From contig NZ_CP009244.1 of assembly GCF_001941425.1 (NCBI RefSeq), forward strand, positions 1 to 64,000: a stretch of DNA of 64,000 nucleotides. The letters run 5' to 3'. Both the position numbers and the translations under genes were made by a program. This DNA comes from Corynebacterium ammoniagenes DSM 20306. Lineage in GTDB: Bacteria > Actinomycetota > Actinomycetes > Mycobacteriales > Mycobacteriaceae. The notes under the pieces were generated by a model. That model had not been told where the DNA came from. It ran no database searches and worked only from the letters and a program-made list of their open reading frames with translations. Of this stretch, positions 20,202-31,383 are shown piece after piece; position 1 is the first letter of the stretch; each line of letters starts with the position of its first letter.

Positions 20202-21860
20202 ATGAATACCGACGCACGTCGTTTTCCGGCGCAGGAGCTTTCTGCTCGTCAACTTCCAGCTCGTGAACGCGCCCAAATCATTGCCTCTGAAGTAACCGTA
20301 GTTCGAGGCACCAATACCGTCTTGAAAGAAGTAGATCTGGTTCTTAACGCGGAGTCACGCGTGGGAATCGTGGGTGAAAATGGGCGTGGTAAATCCACGC
20401 TGTTGCATGTTCTCGCGGGGACTTTAGAACCTGACAGCGGCACGGTGTCGTGCATTGGCACCATTGGTGTGGCTGAGCAAGAAATGCAATCGCACGGTGA
20501 GCGCACCGTGGGCGATGCGGTGGCGGAAGCTATTGCAGAACCACTTGCTGCGCTGGCTGCTCTTGATGAGGCCGGTCAGAAACTTGCCGAGGGAAGTGAT
20601 GACGCCAACGATGCCTATGCCGAATCCTTGGAATGGGTCGAGCGCCTGGATGCGTGGGGCGCGGAGCGCCGCGTGCATATCGCACTGGAGGCTCTCAATG
20701 CAGTTACGGACATGTCCGTCCGTTTGGCGCAGTTGTCCGTGGGCCAGCGCTACCGCATCCGCCTGGCCTGTTTGCTCGGCGCAGATGATGATTTCTTGTT
20801 GCTGGATGAGCCCACGAACCATCTCGACCGCAGTGGGCTGGAGTTTCTCACCGCGCAGATCAGCAACCGCACAGGTGGCGTTGCCGTGGTCAGCCACGAC
20901 AGGGCCCTGCTGACGGACTTTGCACAGACCATCGTTGATGTGGATCCCACACCCGATGGCCGCCTGCGGATCTATGGCAATGGCTACGCCGGATACCGTG
21001 AGGGCCGTGCAGCTGAACTAGTCCGCTGGGAACAGGCCTATTACAAAGAGCAGGCTGAGCGCGCCCGGCTTGAGGCGAGTTTAGATGCCGCACAGAATCG
21101 CCTGGTTGATAAGTGGCGCCCAGGCAAAGGCACCCCGAAACATGCGCGCACAACGCGCGCTGGTGGTGCGGTTAAAGCGTTTCATCGCCGCCAAGAAGAA
21201 CTGGAGTCCCATGCCATTACGATTCCCGAGCCACCGCAGGAATTTAAGTTTCCTCATTTGAAGACCCGTAAGTCCGCCACACTGATGGCGGTGGATGATG
21301 TCACCGTTACCGGGCGTCTAACCCAACCCGTATCGTTCGAGCTGGAACAGCGCGGAAGGCTAGTCATCACTGGGCCTAACGGTGCAGGAAAATCCACGCT
21401 GCTGGAGGCTATCAGTGGCCATCTCACCCCAAGTACGGGTCACGTATCTGTGCCGCAGGGAACACGCATTGGTTATCTCCGCCAAGAATCTGATCTGCCC
21501 GCCGAACAGCGTGTGGGGGAGTATTTCCTCCGCCAAGTCGAACACTTGGTGTCAACCGGTGCTATTAAAAAATCGCAGGCACTCGGGCTTCCGGAACTTG
21601 GTTTGCTGCGTGCACCAGAGATGGATAAACGCATTGGTGAACTATCCATGGGACAACAACGCCGCCTAGAGCTAGCGCTTGTACTAGCGGAGCTTCCGCA
21701 TGTGCTGATCCTGGATGAGCCCACCAACCATCTCTCCATCGCATTGGTTGATGAACTCACCGAGGCACTTGAAGCAACAGAGGCCGCCGTAGTGTTGTCG
21801 TCGCATGACCGGCAGCTTCTTCGAGATACGCAGCAGTGGCCCAGAATCGAACTTATCTAG
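20202..21860 (+). CDS. ABC-F family ATPase
   Basis: 552 aa with two ATP-binding cassettes and no membrane segment. Walker A motifs are GENGRGKST (near residue 60) and GPNGAGKST (near 395). Signature and Walker B are LSVGQRYRIRLA / LLLDEPTNHLD and LSMGQQRRLELA / [11 protein letters not shown] charged linker joins the halves. ABC-F proteins act on the ribosome, relieving stalling or protecting it from antibiotics. The attenuator-like leader upstream fits the antibiotic-responsive subset, but the exact target cannot be read from sequence. Confidence 0.9.
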   Translation: MNTDARRFPAQELSARQLPARERAQIIASEVTVVRGTNTVLKEVDLVLNAESRVGIVGENGRGKSTLLHVLAGTLEPDSGTVSCIGTIGVAEQEMQSHGERTVGDAVAEAIAEPLAALAALDEAGQKLAEGSDDANDAYAESLEWVERLDAWGAERRVHIALEALNAVTDMSVRLAQLSVGQRYRIRLACLLGADDDFLLLDEPTNHLDRSGLEFLTAQISNRTGGVAVVSHDRALLTDFAQTIVDVDPTPDGRLRIYGNGYAGYREGRAAELVRWEQAYYKEQAERARLEASLDAAQNRLVDKWRPGKGTPKHARTTRAGGAVKAFHRRQEELESHAITIPEPPQEFKFPHLKTRKSATLMAVDDVTVTGRLTQPVSFELEQRGRLVITGPNGAGKSTLLEAISGHLTPSTGHVSVPQGTRIGYLRQESDLPAEQRVGEYFLRQVEHLVSTGAIKKSQALGLPELGLLRAPEMDKRIGELSMGQQRRLELALVLAELPHVLILDEPTNHLSIALVDELTEALEATEAAVVLSSHDRQLLRDTQQWPRIELI

Positions 21861-21931
21861 GCCAGAAAACATCAAGAGCCGTATTTTCCCAGCAAATAGT
21901 ATTTATCTTGCTGCGGTGAAAGGAGCACACG

Positions 21932-22804
21932 TTGTTGGAATGGAATCAGATTATCCAAGAGATTGAAGAAGACTTGGATGTGGACATCGAAAAGCTGGCA
22001 CGGCGCACACTAACCACGGAGTACCACCTGCGGAAGATGTTTAGCACCCTCGCGGGGATCACGCTGACCAGATACATCCGTAATCGGCGTTTAACATTGG
22101 CTGCCGCGGAACTGCGTGCCGGGATGACGGTGCTTGATGCGGCGGTGAAGTACGGATATGGATCCTCGGAAGCCTTTTCTCGGAGTTTCGCTAAGTTCCA
22201 CGGCATCAACCCTTCTATGGCGCGAACTGATTCAGCCACGCTGAGTTCACAACCGCAGTTGAGATTCAATATTTCAGTGAAAGGAGCAAGTAAAATGCGT
22301 TTTCGCATTGTAGAAAAGAAGTCTTTCTACCTCAGTGGTTTCTCAACGACAGTAAACCTCGTGTTTGAAGGAGATAATCAGCAGATCAGTGACTTCGAAA
22401 AGTCACTTGATCCCCAAAGAACAGGAGCTTTGCTGGAATACAATGATGTAGAGCCTACAGGGCAGCTTGGTGTCAGTACCGAACTCGAAAACCAGCGTGA
22501 AGAAGGTTCGGAGTTGGAATATTGGCATGCAGTGGCAACGAGTGAGCCAGCGGACGGGTATGAGTCGACGAAGGTGCCAGCGGGCACGTGGGTCGTCTTT
22601 GATTCTGAAGGGACATTTCCTGACACAATCCAGCAGATGTGGGCAGATGCAGCCACCGAATGGTTTCCCGCAAATCCCTACTTGTGGGCACCAGGACCAC
22701 AATTGCTACACGTTGAGTTTGAGGATGGTTCCACTGCACGTGCTCAACTGTGGATTCCTGTGATCTCCCAACAAAACCGTCAACAGTCAGAAAAGAACGG
22801 ATGA
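21932..22804 (+). CDS. AraC-family regulator with effector-binding (GyrI-like) domain
   Basis: 290 aa. The N-terminal AraC HTH (about residues 5-105) includes TLTTEYHLRKMFSTLAG and GYGSSEAFSRSFAKFHGINP. The C-terminal domain (about 125-285) resembles the AraC effector-binding/GyrI fold seen in multidrug sensors (AGTWVVFDSEG). TTG 21932 follows AAAGGAG (21919-21925); a second TTG comes directly after. It lies downstream of the ABC-F gene, which it may regulate. Confidence 0.85.
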   Translation: MLEWNQIIQEIEEDLDVDIEKLARRTLTTEYHLRKMFSTLAGITLTRYIRNRRLTLAAAELRAGMTVLDAAVKYGYGSSEAFSRSFAKFHGINPSMARTDSATLSSQPQLRFNISVKGASKMRFRIVEKKSFYLSGFSTTVNLVFEGDNQQISDFEKSLDPQRTGALLEYNDVEPTGQLGVSTELENQREEGSELEYWHAVATSEPADGYESTKVPAGTWVVFDSEGTFPDTIQQMWADAATEWFPANPYLWAPGPQLLHVEFEDGSTARAQLWIPVISQQNRQQSEKNG

Positions 22805-22818
22805 TGGATCTTTTCTAG

Positions 22819-23652
22819 CTAGATATCCATATTGTCGATCAGCCTGGTCCCACCAACGGTGATAGCTCCCAGGGCTAAAGCGGGTGCAGTTGGTGGCCAG
22901 GTAATGGGCTGCAAGGTATCGGGAGAGACGACCTCGAGGTAGTCCATGTCCACGCCGGGACAGTTGCGGAGTTGGTCGCGGGCTTGATCAAGATCGATGC
23001 GGCGATCGCGCAGTGCGGTTAGCGTTGTCGGCAGCGCGAGCGCTTTGCGACGATCGCTGGCGCTCAGGTGCTGGTTGCGGCTTGATTCCGCTAGACCATC
23101 CGCGCCACGGCTAATGGGAACGGCGCGGATATCAACGCGTAGGTTCAAATCGTGGACCATCCGCCTGATGATTGCTAGCTGCTGGGCATCTTTTTGCCCA
23201 AAGTAGGCGCGGTGCGGGCGGATGAGATTAAACAGTTTCGTGACCACGGTGGCAACACCGTCGAAATGCCCAGGCCGGCTGGCGCCTTCAAGCTGCGAAC
23301 CCATCTCGCCGGTACTTACCCATACTTCCGGTGTGCGGAGCGGATACATTTCCGCCACCTCAGGGGCGAAGACAAAATCTACCCCGGCGGATTCCAAAAG
23401 CTGTGCATCCGCGTCGACATCCCTGGGGTAGTTGCGGTAATCATCGCAGTTGCCGAGCTGCGCGAACTGCAGTGGGTTGACAAAAATGCTGGCGATGACC
23501 ACGTCGTTGTCAGAGTCGCTGTCGGCGTGTGCGGCGGAGATGAGGCTTAAGTGCCCATCGTGAAGCGCGCCCATAGTGGGCACTAGGGCGATGGTGCCGC
23601 GGACGGCTACGAGGGCATCGATAAGCTCTGCTGTGGTTTTAATCAGCTTCAT
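22819..23652 (-). CDS. panC: Pantothenate synthetase
   Basis: 277 aa. It joins pantoate and beta-alanine with ATP to make pantothenate. The HxGH-type motif is [12 protein letters not shown] (residues 25-36), [15 protein letters not shown] binds ATP, and SSRNQHLS replaces KMSKS. The start overlaps the panB stop by 4 nt (ATGA, 23649-23652), so panB-panC are translationally coupled. The protein ends LIDNMDI. Confidence 0.97.
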   Translation of the reverse strand: MKLIKTTAELIDALVAVRGTIALVPTMGALHDGHLSLISAAHADSDSDNDVVIASIFVNPLQFAQLGNCDDYRNYPRDVDADAQLLESAGVDFVFAPEVAEMYPLRTPEVWVSTGEMGSQLEGASRPGHFDGVATVVTKLFNLIRPHRAYFGQKDAQQLAIIRRMVHDLNLRVDIRAVPISRGADGLAESSRNQHLSASDRRKALALPTTLTALRDRRIDLDQARDQLRNCPGVDMDYLEVVSPDTLQPITWPPTAPALALGAITVGGTRLIDNMDI

Positions 23653-24461
23653 TCGTAGGATTCCTCCACCGCTGGAAAATTGCGGGTGGAGACATCGTCG
23701 GCGTAGGCGCGGGCGGCATCGAAAAGTGAATCACCCAGGCTCGCGTAGTGGCGCACAAAGCGCGCGGTCTTGCCCCGGTTGAGACCGAAAGCATCCTGCC
23801 AGACCAAGATTTGGCCATCGGTGTCTGGGCCGGCGCCAATGCCGATTGTGGCGATGGAAATCTCGCGGGTAACCTCGGCCGCGATCTGAGCCGGTACCAT
23901 TTCTAATACGACGGCGAATGCACCGGCAGCTTCTACGGCGCGGGCATCGCGAGCGAGTTTCTCCGCGCCAGAACCCCGGCCCTGAATAACTGGGCCGCCC
24001 AGCGCGTGCTCAGACTGCGGGGTAAAACCGATATGCCCGCACACTGGAACACCTGCGGCGACGATGGCTGCAATGGTGTCTGTGCGTTCTTCCCCGCCTT
24101 CTACCTTGACTGCGTGTGCGCCGGTTTCTTTCATAATTTTTACCGCCGTGGCAACTGCTTGCTCAGGGGAAGTTTCGTAGCTGCCAAACGGAAGATCCAC
24201 GACCACCAACGCGCGGCGTGCCGCGAGTGCAACGGCCTTGGCAAAGACGATCATTTCCTCGACGGTGATCGATAGCGTGGTGTCCCGGCCAAGCACGACG
24301 TTGGCCGCGGAATCGCCGACGAGCAGCATATCGATGCCTGCCTCATCAAATATGCGTGCTGATAGCGCGTCGTAGCTAGTCAACGCCGAGATGGGAGAAC
24401 CAGCGGCTTTGGCCTCGAAAAAGTGACGGGTGCGTACCCGTTTGGCTTCAATTCCTGACAT
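23649..24461 (-). CDS. panB: 3-methyl-2-oxobutanoate hydroxymethyltransferase
   Basis: 270 aa. It transfers a one-carbon unit from methylene-tetrahydrofolate to ketoisovalerate, the first step to pantothenate. Family motifs: [53 protein letters not shown] and [18 protein letters not shown] start at ATG 24461 ([10 protein letters not shown]); the upstream frame to 24512 has no ribosome site. It forms a two-gene operon with panC. Confidence 0.96.
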   Translation of the reverse strand: MSGIEAKRVRTRHFFEAKAAGSPISALTSYDALSARIFDEAGIDMLLVGDSAANVVLGRDTTLSITVEEMIVFAKAVALAARRALVVVDLPFGSYETSPEQAVATAVKIMKETGAHAVKVEGGEERTDTIAAIVAAGVPVCGHIGFTPQSEHALGGPVIQGRGSGAEKLARDARAVEAAGAFAVVLEMVPAQIAAEVTREISIATIGIGAGPDTDGQILVWQDAFGLNRGKTARFVRHYASLGDSLFDAARAYADDVSTRNFPAVEESYE

Positions 24462-24556
24462 GGCAAAAGTATAGCCATGAGCCGATCCATCAATACACCG
24501 TTTTGAGCGCAATAAATGTGCTGAGCAGGTATTTTTTCTCGAATGTTTAATTCTAA

Positions 24557-26164
24557 CTAGTGCTGAGCCAGATCACGGCGGCGGAAACCGGCAAACCCCA
24601 GGGCTAAAAATGCCACGGTAATAACGCTTATCCACAGAAGCCCTGCCCACGAATCACCGCTATTGACCACATTCGGGATATGCCAGTACGGGCTAATGGC
24701 AAGAATCCAGTCCCACAAATTAAATGGCGGGCCAAGGATGGTCAGCGCAAACGAGATCAACACCCCAGCCCACGCTGCTAATAAGACCATGGGTCGCGCG
24801 CCGACCACGGCAACGGCCAAAGCTACAACCGTCCATACCGCAGGGATAACGGTCACAGCCTGGAGTAATACCTCGGCCAAGGACATACCAATATCCGCCT
24901 TATCAACGAATACAGCAATGACTGTGCCAGCTATTAGTACATAGGCTGCCGGTGCGAGCAGCACGATAACTACATTGCTGCCCAGGTAGCGGGTGCGGCT
25001 TATGGCCGTGGCAAGCAGCGGTTCCAGACGGTCTTCTAATTCTTCATGGCGGATCTTAATCATCATTTGCACACCAGAGACAGAGGCAATGATGCCCACC
25101 ATGCTCAAAATGGTTACTATAAATTCCGAGATCAGCGCATCCGGTGTCGTCGCACCCGCAGCGAGAATCTGTGAGACCGCACTGTCATTGCGCAGGATCT
25201 CTTCGACCGAAGTAGCAAAGTAGCCAAAGACCACACCCAGTACGCCAAAGGCACAGGCCCACGCGATCATTGATCCGGTGTTGATTCTTAATGCCAAGCG
25301 CAATGGAGAATGCACCTTACCGCGAGCTGGCCCAGGGCGTGGGGGCGTAGCACCTTGACCAAAATCTCTCCGGGCATCAAGAATAAAGGCACTAACCAGT
25401 GCAACTGTGGTAAAAGCCACGGCTAAAAGAAGAGGCCACCAGTGATTTCCTGTTGCAGGGCGGGTTTCAGTCATCCACCCCAAAGGATTTACCCACACCG
25501 TCCACTGCGGAGCTTCAATAGAATAAGTAAACCCGCGCAATACAAATAACACGCCGAGTACGGACAACGCCAAGGTATTAGCGCTGTGGGCATCGCCTCC
25601 CAATTGCGCTGCGATCGCTGCGATTCCGGTAAACATCCATCCCGTGGCAGTAAAGGTGGCGCACAACAGCAGGGAGTTTTCCCATTCTCCGCCGCACAAC
25701 GCCGTGGCTATTCCAGAGATGGCTCCGACTAAAACCGAGCAGATCAAAGCTAAACACATGCCCGTAAACAACCGCGTGCCACGACCCATGACCCCGGATG
25801 CCAATAGCTCCGCTTGCCCGGAATCTTCTTGCCCACGAGTTGCTTTGACCACGATGAAAATTGCGCCCAAGGCAGTGAGGAACCCGCCGAGAGCCAACGC
25901 TCGCCAGGCGTTAAAACCATCGCTGGTGGAAAGATCGAAAGCGGGACCAAAAATCAAGCTCAACGCTGGGTTGGATCCCACCACCGCAGCAAATTCCACG
26001 CGGTCCGCTTGCTCCGGATACACCCAGGGATAGACCACCACGGACGAGACCGATAGTGCTGTGGCGATGACAATCCACGGGGCAAAAGACTTCTTTTCGT
26101 ACTTCAACGACGCCCGCAATAAAGGCCCTGTGCCCGCGAGCGTATGCCCAGCTAATGCACTCAT
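24557..26164 (-). CDS. ABC exporter permease (polyketide/drug type)
   Basis: 535 aa with about 12 hydrophobic segments in two halves joined by a long loop. It resembles the large permeases annotated as exporters of polyketide antibiotics (TetAB2/ABC-2 type). It overlaps the ATPase gene upstream by 4 nt, so the two make one exporter. The substrate is unknown. The protein ends in a short tail after the last membrane segment. Confidence 0.87.
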   Translation of the reverse strand: MSALAGHTLAGTGPLLRASLKYEKKSFAPWIVIATALSVSSVVVYPWVYPEQADRVEFAAVVGSNPALSLIFGPAFDLSTSDGFNAWRALALGGFLTALGAIFIVVKATRGQEDSGQAELLASGVMGRGTRLFTGMCLALICSVLVGAISGIATALCGGEWENSLLLCATFTATGWMFTGIAAIAAQLGGDAHSANTLALSVLGVLFVLRGFTYSIEAPQWTVWVNPLGWMTETRPATGNHWWPLLLAVAFTTVALVSAFILDARRDFGQGATPPRPGPARGKVHSPLRLALRINTGSMIAWACAFGVLGVVFGYFATSVEEILRNDSAVSQILAAGATTPDALISEFIVTILSMVGIIASVSGVQMMIKIRHEELEDRLEPLLATAISRTRYLGSNVVIVLLAPAAYVLIAGTVIAVFVDKADIGMSLAEVLLQAVTVIPAVWTVVALAVAVVGARPMVLLAAWAGVLISFALTILGPPFNLWDWILAISPYWHIPNVVNSGDSWAGLLWISVITVAFLALGFAGFRRRDLAQH

Positions 26165-27057
26165 GATTGCTCGTCCTTGTCATACAAGCGCAGAAATAAT
26201 GACTCCAAGGTGGGCGGTTCTACAGTTAAAGAATCGAGCCCAAATGGCACCAGCTGCGTCATGGCCTCACCAATGCGATCAGAGTCTACGGAGGCGTTGA
26301 GGGTTTTATCATCCAGGTGGATGTCGGAAAATAGCGACAGCTCCGATTTCTGTGGCACCCGCTCCAACGTGGCTTGGATCGAGGTACGCGCGTGACTTTG
26401 CAGTTCAGCCAGGGAGCCAGTTTCTACAATCGTGCCATCGCGGATGATGGATAAACGATCCGCGAGTGTTTCCACCTCGGCCAGAATATGGCTGGACAAG
26501 AGCACCGAAGTACCACGCTCTTTGGCCTCTCCGATGACTTCTTGAAAGACCTTCTCCATCGGAGGGTCGAGCCCGTTGGTGGGCTCGTCCAAGATCAATA
26601 ACTCCACGTTGGAGGACAATGCGGCGATGATGGCTACCTTTTGCCGGTTTCCTTTGGAGTACTGCCTGCCGCGTTTGGTGGGGTCCAGCTCAAAACGCTC
26701 AACGAGTTCTGCTCGCTTCTTCTCCTCCAACCCACCGCGAAGAGACCCCAGCAGGTCAATAGCCTCACCACCGGTCATCCCGGGCCACAAGGAGACATCA
26801 CCGGGCACATACGCCAGCTTTCGATGCAGTTCCACCACATCCCGCCACGGATCTTGCCCCAGCACCGTCGCTGATCCACCGTCAGCTTTCAACAACCCCA
26901 GAAGCACTCGAATCGTGGTGGATTTGCCGGCCCCATTGGGACCGAGAAAGCCATGCACATGGCCTTGCTCCACAGTCAGATCCACCTGATCTAAAGCACG
27001 GAATTGACCAAAGGTCTTGGTCAACCCGCGTACATCGATGACCGCATTATTTGCCAT
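26161..27057 (-). CDS. ABC transporter ATP-binding protein
   Basis: 298 aa, DrrA-type ATPase for the permease encoded directly downstream. Walker [10 protein letters not shown] (residues 39-47), Q-loop [18 protein letters not shown], signature [17 protein letters not shown], Walker [14 protein letters not shown] and the H-loop SSHILAE are all present. The C-terminal part (about 220-298) is a small regulatory domain. The 353-bp gap upstream to sucC (27058-27410) shows no supported gene. Confidence 0.93.
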   Translation of the reverse strand: MANNAVIDVRGLTKTFGQFRALDQVDLTVEQGHVHGFLGPNGAGKSTTIRVLLGLLKADGGSATVLGQDPWRDVVELHRKLAYVPGDVSLWPGMTGGEAIDLLGSLRGGLEEKKRAELVERFELDPTKRGRQYSKGNRQKVAIIAALSSNVELLILDEPTNGLDPPMEKVFQEVIGEAKERGTSVLLSSHILAEVETLADRLSIIRDGTIVETGSLAELQSHARTSIQATLERVPQKSELSLFSDIHLDDKTLNASVDSDRIGEAMTQLVPFGLDSLTVEPPTLESLFLRLYDKDEQS

Positions 27058-27410
27058 GACTACGCTTCACTTCGTGGGAAGAACTGGGTATAGCTCAACG
27101 ATAGACCCACTTTCGCCGGGACGGGGTTCGTTTCGGAGGCGATTTTCCCAGCGGTATGGGGGAGAGCTCTGGGGGTGGGTTACGCCAAGTTGGCAAAGCC
27201 GCGCAGGTTCACTAGTGTTCGCCTCTCGCAGTGTCAGTCCCAGGGTTTTTCGTACTGAATTACGGGCATGTTCGACCGTTGTTAAGTGTGCAAATTGTAG
27301 TTAGCAATTTCTGCCATGCCATTTGTTGAGATCGGCGGTATACGTCCGCGAATTCCCATATACTGTGATGTTGGTTATGTTGCAGCGTTAAATGAGAATG
27401 GAGTCTCACC

Positions 27411-28604
27411 GTGGACCTTTACGAGTACCAAGCTCGTGACTTGTTTGAAAAGCATGATGTACCTGTACTTCGCGGCATCGTCGCTACCTCACCCACTCAG
27501 GCGGAAGAGGCAGCGGAGAAGCTCGGTACAGACGTTGTGGTCGTAAAAGCCCAGGTGAAAGTCGGTGGTCGCGGCAAGGCCGGTGGCGTCAAGCTGGCCA
27601 AAAGCCCGGCTGAGGCCGCGCAGGCTGCCGATGACATCCTTGGGCTGAAGATCAAGGATCACACCGTACGCCGCGTCATGATTGCCGAAGGTGCAGATAT
27701 CGCGGAAGAGTATTATTTCTCCATTCTCTTAGATCGCACCAAGCGCCGTTATTTGGTCATGCTGTCTAAAGAAGGTGGCGTGGAAATTGAAACCCTCGCT
27801 GTTGAACGCCCAGAAGCACTGGTTCGTCGCAGTTTCTCCCCGCTTGACGGAATGACCACCACTTTGGCGCGGGAGATTGCCACCGAAGCCGGTTTCAGCG
27901 AAGAAGATACCGATAAGCTGGTGCCAGTTTTCAAAAAACTCTATGACACCTACGAGGAAGAAGACGCGACGCTAGTGGAGGTCAACCCACTGGTGAAGAC
28001 GTCTTCGGGCGATATCGTTGCTCTCGATGGCAAGGTATCTTTGGATGAAAATGCGGGATTCCGCCACCCAGAGCATGCGGAACTAGAAGACCACTACGCG
28101 CAGGATCCACTGGAGCTCAAAGCTCAGAAGATGGGCCTCAACTACGTCAAACTTGATGGTTCCGTCGGTGTGATTGGCAATGGTGCGGGTCTTGTGATGT
28201 CGACATTGGACGTTGTCGCCTATGCCGGTGAAGATCTCGCCAGCCAACCAAAGCCGGCGAACTTCCTTGATATCGGCGGCGGTGCGAACGCTGAAGTTAT
28301 GGCCAATGGTCTGGAAGTAATCTTGGGAGATCCCCAGGTCAAGTCCGTCTTCGTCAATGTCTTCGGCGGCATTACTGCCTGCGATGAAGTTGCTAAGGGC
28401 ATTGTTCAGGCGTTCCGTATTTTGGAATCGGAAGAAATTGAACCAAAGCCTCTTGTTGTTCGCTTGGACGGAAATAACGCGGACTTGGGTTGTTCCATCT
28501 TGAAGGATGCGGACCTGCCGAAACTGCGCCAAGTCGGAACCATGGATGAGGCAGCACGTGTTGCTGCAGAACTCGCTGACTCCGCCGTAGCGGTGAAGGC
28601 TTAA
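27411..28604 (+). CDS. sucC: Succinyl-CoA ligase, beta subunit
   Basis: 397 aa. Together with SucD it converts succinyl-CoA to succinate with ADP or GDP phosphorylation (TCA cycle). The ATP-grasp domain has [17 protein letters not shown] at the start, [18 protein letters not shown], and the metal site VEVNPLV. The CoA-ligase domain follows with [12 protein letters not shown] and NVFGGIT. The GTG 27411 start has GGAG at 27400-27403. It is followed by sucD. Confidence 0.97.
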   Translation: MDLYEYQARDLFEKHDVPVLRGIVATSPTQAEEAAEKLGTDVVVVKAQVKVGGRGKAGGVKLAKSPAEAAQAADDILGLKIKDHTVRRVMIAEGADIAEEYYFSILLDRTKRRYLVMLSKEGGVEIETLAVERPEALVRRSFSPLDGMTTTLAREIATEAGFSEEDTDKLVPVFKKLYDTYEEEDATLVEVNPLVKTSSGDIVALDGKVSLDENAGFRHPEHAELEDHYAQDPLELKAQKMGLNYVKLDGSVGVIGNGAGLVMSTLDVVAYAGEDLASQPKPANFLDIGGGANAEVMANGLEVILGDPQVKSVFVNVFGGITACDEVAKGIVQAFRILESEEIEPKPLVVRLDGNNADLGCSILKDADLPKLRQVGTMDEAARVAAELADSAVAVKA

Positions 28605-28640
28605 GCGCTTCAAAGTATAAAAGGACGAAGAAGAACACTC

Positions 28641-29549
28641 ATGGCTATTTATCTCGATTCCAATTCCAAAATCATCGTTCAGGGTATGACCGGTTCTGAG
28701 GGCATGAAGCACACTCAGCGCATGCTTGGATCCGGTTCCAATATCGTGGGCGGAGTCAACCCTAAAAAGGCTGGCGAAACCGTGTCCTTTGAAACGGGTG
28801 AAAAGATCCCAGTCTTTGGCACGGTGCGTGAAGCAATTCAGGCCACTGGCGCTAATGTCAGCGTGATTTTCGTGCCCGCGAAGTTCACAAAAGCTGCGGT
28901 AGAAGAAGCAATCTATGCCAATATTCCGCTCGCTATCGTTATTACCGAAGGCGTGCCGGTCAAGGACACCGCGGAGTTTTTCGCCTTGGCGAAGGAATCC
29001 AATACCCGCATTATTGGCCCCAACTGCCCAGGTATTATCACCCCAGGGCAGTCCAACGCTGGCATCATTCCGGCAGAAACCGCACCGGAACCAGGATCCA
29101 TTGGGCTGGTTTCGAAGTCCGGCACCCTGACTTATCAGATGATGTACGAGCTTTCTGATATCGGCTTTTCCACCTGCGTCGGCATCGGTGGTGACCCAAT
29201 TATTGGTACAACACACATCGCTGCCATTGAAGAATTCCAAAAGGATCCTGACACCAAGGCCATCATGATGATTGGTGAAATTGGTGGCGACGCCGAAGAA
29301 TACGCAGCTAATTACATTGCTGAGTATGCCACCAAGCCAGTCGTTGCGTATATTGCAGGCTTTACTGCTCCAGAAGGCAAGACGATGGGGCACGCTGGCG
29401 CTATTGTCTCTGGTTCTTCCGGTACCGCCGCTGGTAAAAAGCGTGCTTTGGAAGCAGCCGGTGTTCGCGTAGGCCGAACCCCGTCGCAGGCAGCGCAACT
29501 CATGCGCGAGGCACTCGAAGCCGCGGAAGCAAAGGTCGCGCGCGTGTAA
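28641..29549 (+). CDS. sucD: Succinyl-CoA ligase, alpha subunit
   Basis: 302 aa. It binds CoA through the N-terminal Rossmann domain ([16 protein letters not shown]). The phosphorylated His lies in [11 protein letters not shown] near residue 252, and the CoA-ligase part has [12 protein letters not shown]. It has normal length, begins 36 nt after sucC and ends just before a strong terminator. Confidence 0.97.
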   Translation: MAIYLDSNSKIIVQGMTGSEGMKHTQRMLGSGSNIVGGVNPKKAGETVSFETGEKIPVFGTVREAIQATGANVSVIFVPAKFTKAAVEEAIYANIPLAIVITEGVPVKDTAEFFALAKESNTRIIGPNCPGIITPGQSNAGIIPAETAPEPGSIGLVSKSGTLTYQMMYELSDIGFSTCVGIGGDPIIGTTHIAAIEEFQKDPDTKAIMMIGEIGGDAEEYAANYIAEYATKPVVAYIAGFTAPEGKTMGHAGAIVSGSSGTAAGKKRALEAAGVRVGRTPSQAAQLMREALEAAEAKVARV

Positions 29550-29574
29550 ATCTCACAGCACCGTGAAAATACAA

Positions 29575-29625
29575 CAGGGTGGGTACCGTTCATCAGCAGA
29601 GGATCGGTACCCACCCTGCTTTATT
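29575..29625 (+). terminator. Terminator after sucD
   Basis: CAGGGTGGGTACCG (29575-29588) pairs perfectly with CGGTACCCACCCTG (29605-29618), then CTTTATT. Confidence 0.88.
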
Positions 29626-29646
29626 GTGAGTTCTAGTTCCGGCGGA

Positions 29647-30516
29647 TTAGTAGACCTCGATGGAGCGAATATGGTTGCCTAGCCCAACACGGTTAAATAC
29701 GGTCCGCGCCGTGGTGGGATCATCAGCAGCGCCCATGGTCAGTAACAAGGGCACGAAATGGTCCGCAGTCGGGTGCGCAATTCGCGCGCCAGGGCCTTTA
29801 GCCAAGTAATCACGCAAAGAATCCACATCCCCGCGCGCGATAGTTTCGCCAGCCCAGTCATCAAAGTCCTGGATATAGGGTTGGAGTGAGGGATCGCGCA
29901 TCACGGCAAAGCTATGTGTCATATAGCCCGAACCAACCACCAAGATTCCTTCTTCACGCAGACTGCGCAGCTTATTGCCTAATTCTTGCAGGTCGGATGG
30001 GTTCATCGAAGGCATGGATACTTGGATAACCGGTACATCACCGGCTGGGTACATGGCCATCATAGGGATAAATGCGCCGTGGTCTAGTCCGCGGTCGGTG
30101 AATTGGTGAACGGGGGAATATCCCAATAAACCAGCTACACGCTGGGCCAACTCAGTGGCATCTGGGGTTTCATACTTCAAGGTGTAGTAGCGCGGGTGGA
30201 AACCACCGAAGTCGTAGTACAACGGAGTGCCAGCTGCCGATGCAGAAATCGCCACCGGGGCATTTTCCCAGTGCGCGGAAATCATAACAACAGCACGCGG
30301 TTTCGGTAAGGACTGTGACCACTTGTAGAGGTAGCCCAACCATTCAGCGTCATCCAAGGTCGGGGGTGCGCCATGGCTGACAAAAAGTGCCGGTAGTGGC
30401 CCATCGCTGGGATCCCAGTGGCGTTGTTCGTGGGCACGCGGGATCGCCATGGCACGCAGATCGTCTAAAGCACCAGCGGGGCGTACCTGGGTGCGTGGAT
30501 CGGGAAGAATGGACAT
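29647..30516 (-). CDS. LigB-type (DODA/YgiD-like) extradiol dioxygenase
   Basis: 289 aa class III extradiol ring-cleavage dioxygenase. Likely metal ligands are visible in LFVSHGAPPTL, MISAHWEN and GLDHGAFIPM, with GSGYMTHSF near the end. Family members include DOPA 4,5-dioxygenases and YgiD. ATG 30516 has a clear GGAG 7 nt upstream; a longer start at 30537 lacks one. It is divergent from a MarR regulator, with which it probably forms a quinone/catechol-stress unit. Confidence 0.88.
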   Translation of the reverse strand: MSILPDPRTQVRPAGALDDLRAMAIPRAHEQRHWDPSDGPLPALFVSHGAPPTLDDAEWLGYLYKWSQSLPKPRAVVMISAHWENAPVAISASAAGTPLYYDFGGFHPRYYTLKYETPDATELAQRVAGLLGYSPVHQFTDRGLDHGAFIPMMAMYPAGDVPVIQVSMPSMNPSDLQELGNKLRSLREEGILVVGSGYMTHSFAVMRDPSLQPYIQDFDDWAGETIARGDVDSLRDYLAKGPGARIAHPTADHFVPLLLTMGAADDPTTARTVFNRVGLGNHIRSIEVY

Positions 30517-30562
30517 ATTTTCTCCTATACGCTTCAAGGCTTAAGTAAAAACTAACACGCGA

Positions 30563-30575
30563 TACTTTAAAAGTA
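30563..30575. promoter_or_regulatory. Candidate MarR operator
   Basis: TACTTT-A-AAAGTA is a perfect 6-1-6 palindrome between the divergent dioxygenase and MarR genes, where a MarR dimer would act on both promoters. Confidence 0.45.
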
Positions 30576-30643
30576 AAGCGATATTTAACAACTACCTGCT
30601 AGTCTGTGTTGAAATTGTTTCCCATTCTGATAGGCTGAGTCTT

Positions 30644-31147
30644 ATGAATCGCACGGAAAATCAATCAGGAAAGGCTTCCGAACCTCAAACGCGTTGGCTC
30701 AATGATGAGCAAAAGGATGCCTTTTATACCCTCATGGCGTTGATTATTGAGGTGGATCGCTCACTAGATCATCAACTGACCCAAAATGCTGGCTTGAGCC
30801 ACTTTGGCTATACCGCGCTGGCACGGCTATCGGAAGCGGACAATCGTTCCCTTCGGATGAGCGAATTGGCGGAAACGGCTAATGGTTCGTTGTCACGGTT
30901 ATCGCAGGTTATCGCCAAGCTGGAGAAGAAGGGCTGGGTTACCCGCAGCGCGGATCCGGATGATGGGCGCTATACCGTCGCTACGCTTACCGATGCCGGC
31001 TATGACAAGGTAGTAGAAACTGCCCCCGGTCACGTTGAGCAGGTGCAAAAGGTGCTTTTTGATCCCTTGACTAAGACGCAAGTGCAGCAAGTCCACACCA
31101 TTGGGCAACGAATTTTGCGCCGGATTAAAGAAGTGGATGCCAAGTAA
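30644..31147 (+). CDS. MarR-family transcriptional regulator
   Basis: 167 aa winged-helix repressor. The recognition helix region reads LRMSELAETANGSLSRLSQV, and the wing KLEKKGWVTRSADPDDGRYTV has the conserved DxR of MarR proteins. It lacks an obvious Cys sensor pair. It is transcribed away from the extradiol dioxygenase, its probable target. ATG 30644 is the only good start. Confidence 0.9.
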   Translation: MNRTENQSGKASEPQTRWLNDEQKDAFYTLMALIIEVDRSLDHQLTQNAGLSHFGYTALARLSEADNRSLRMSELAETANGSLSRLSQVIAKLEKKGWVTRSADPDDGRYTVATLTDAGYDKVVETAPGHVEQVQKVLFDPLTKTQVQQVHTIGQRILRRIKEVDAK

Positions 31148-31247
31148 TTTCACCGGCAATCGGTATTAGTGTAAGCAGCCGTTTTGCTTGAGTAACGTGC
31201 GAAGAGTACCCTAAATACCTAGCGCAAGCTTGTAAAAGCGCGAGCTT

Positions 31248-31320
31248 GGGGCATTAGCTCAATTGGTAGAGCACCTGCTTTGCAAGCAGGAGGTCAGGAG
31301 TTCGATTCTCCTATGCTCCA
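31248..31320 (+). tRNA. tRNA-Ala (TGC), copy 2
   Basis: It has the same 73-nt body as copy 1 at 13126-13198, including G3:U70 and anticodon TGC, with CCA not encoded. It lies alone between the MarR gene and the P-type ATPase. Confidence 0.96.
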
Positions 31321-31327
31321 CAAGAGA

Positions 31328-31362
31328 AGGGCTTGGTAGAAAAATCTACCAAGCCCTTGTTC
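31328..31362 (+). terminator. Terminator after tRNA-Ala copy 2
   Basis: GGGCTTGGTAGA (31329-31340) pairs with TCTACCAAGCCC (31345-31356), then TTGTTC. It is the same stem as after copy 1. Confidence 0.8.
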
Positions 31363-31383
31363 ATTGCCTAGCCGCATTAAGGA

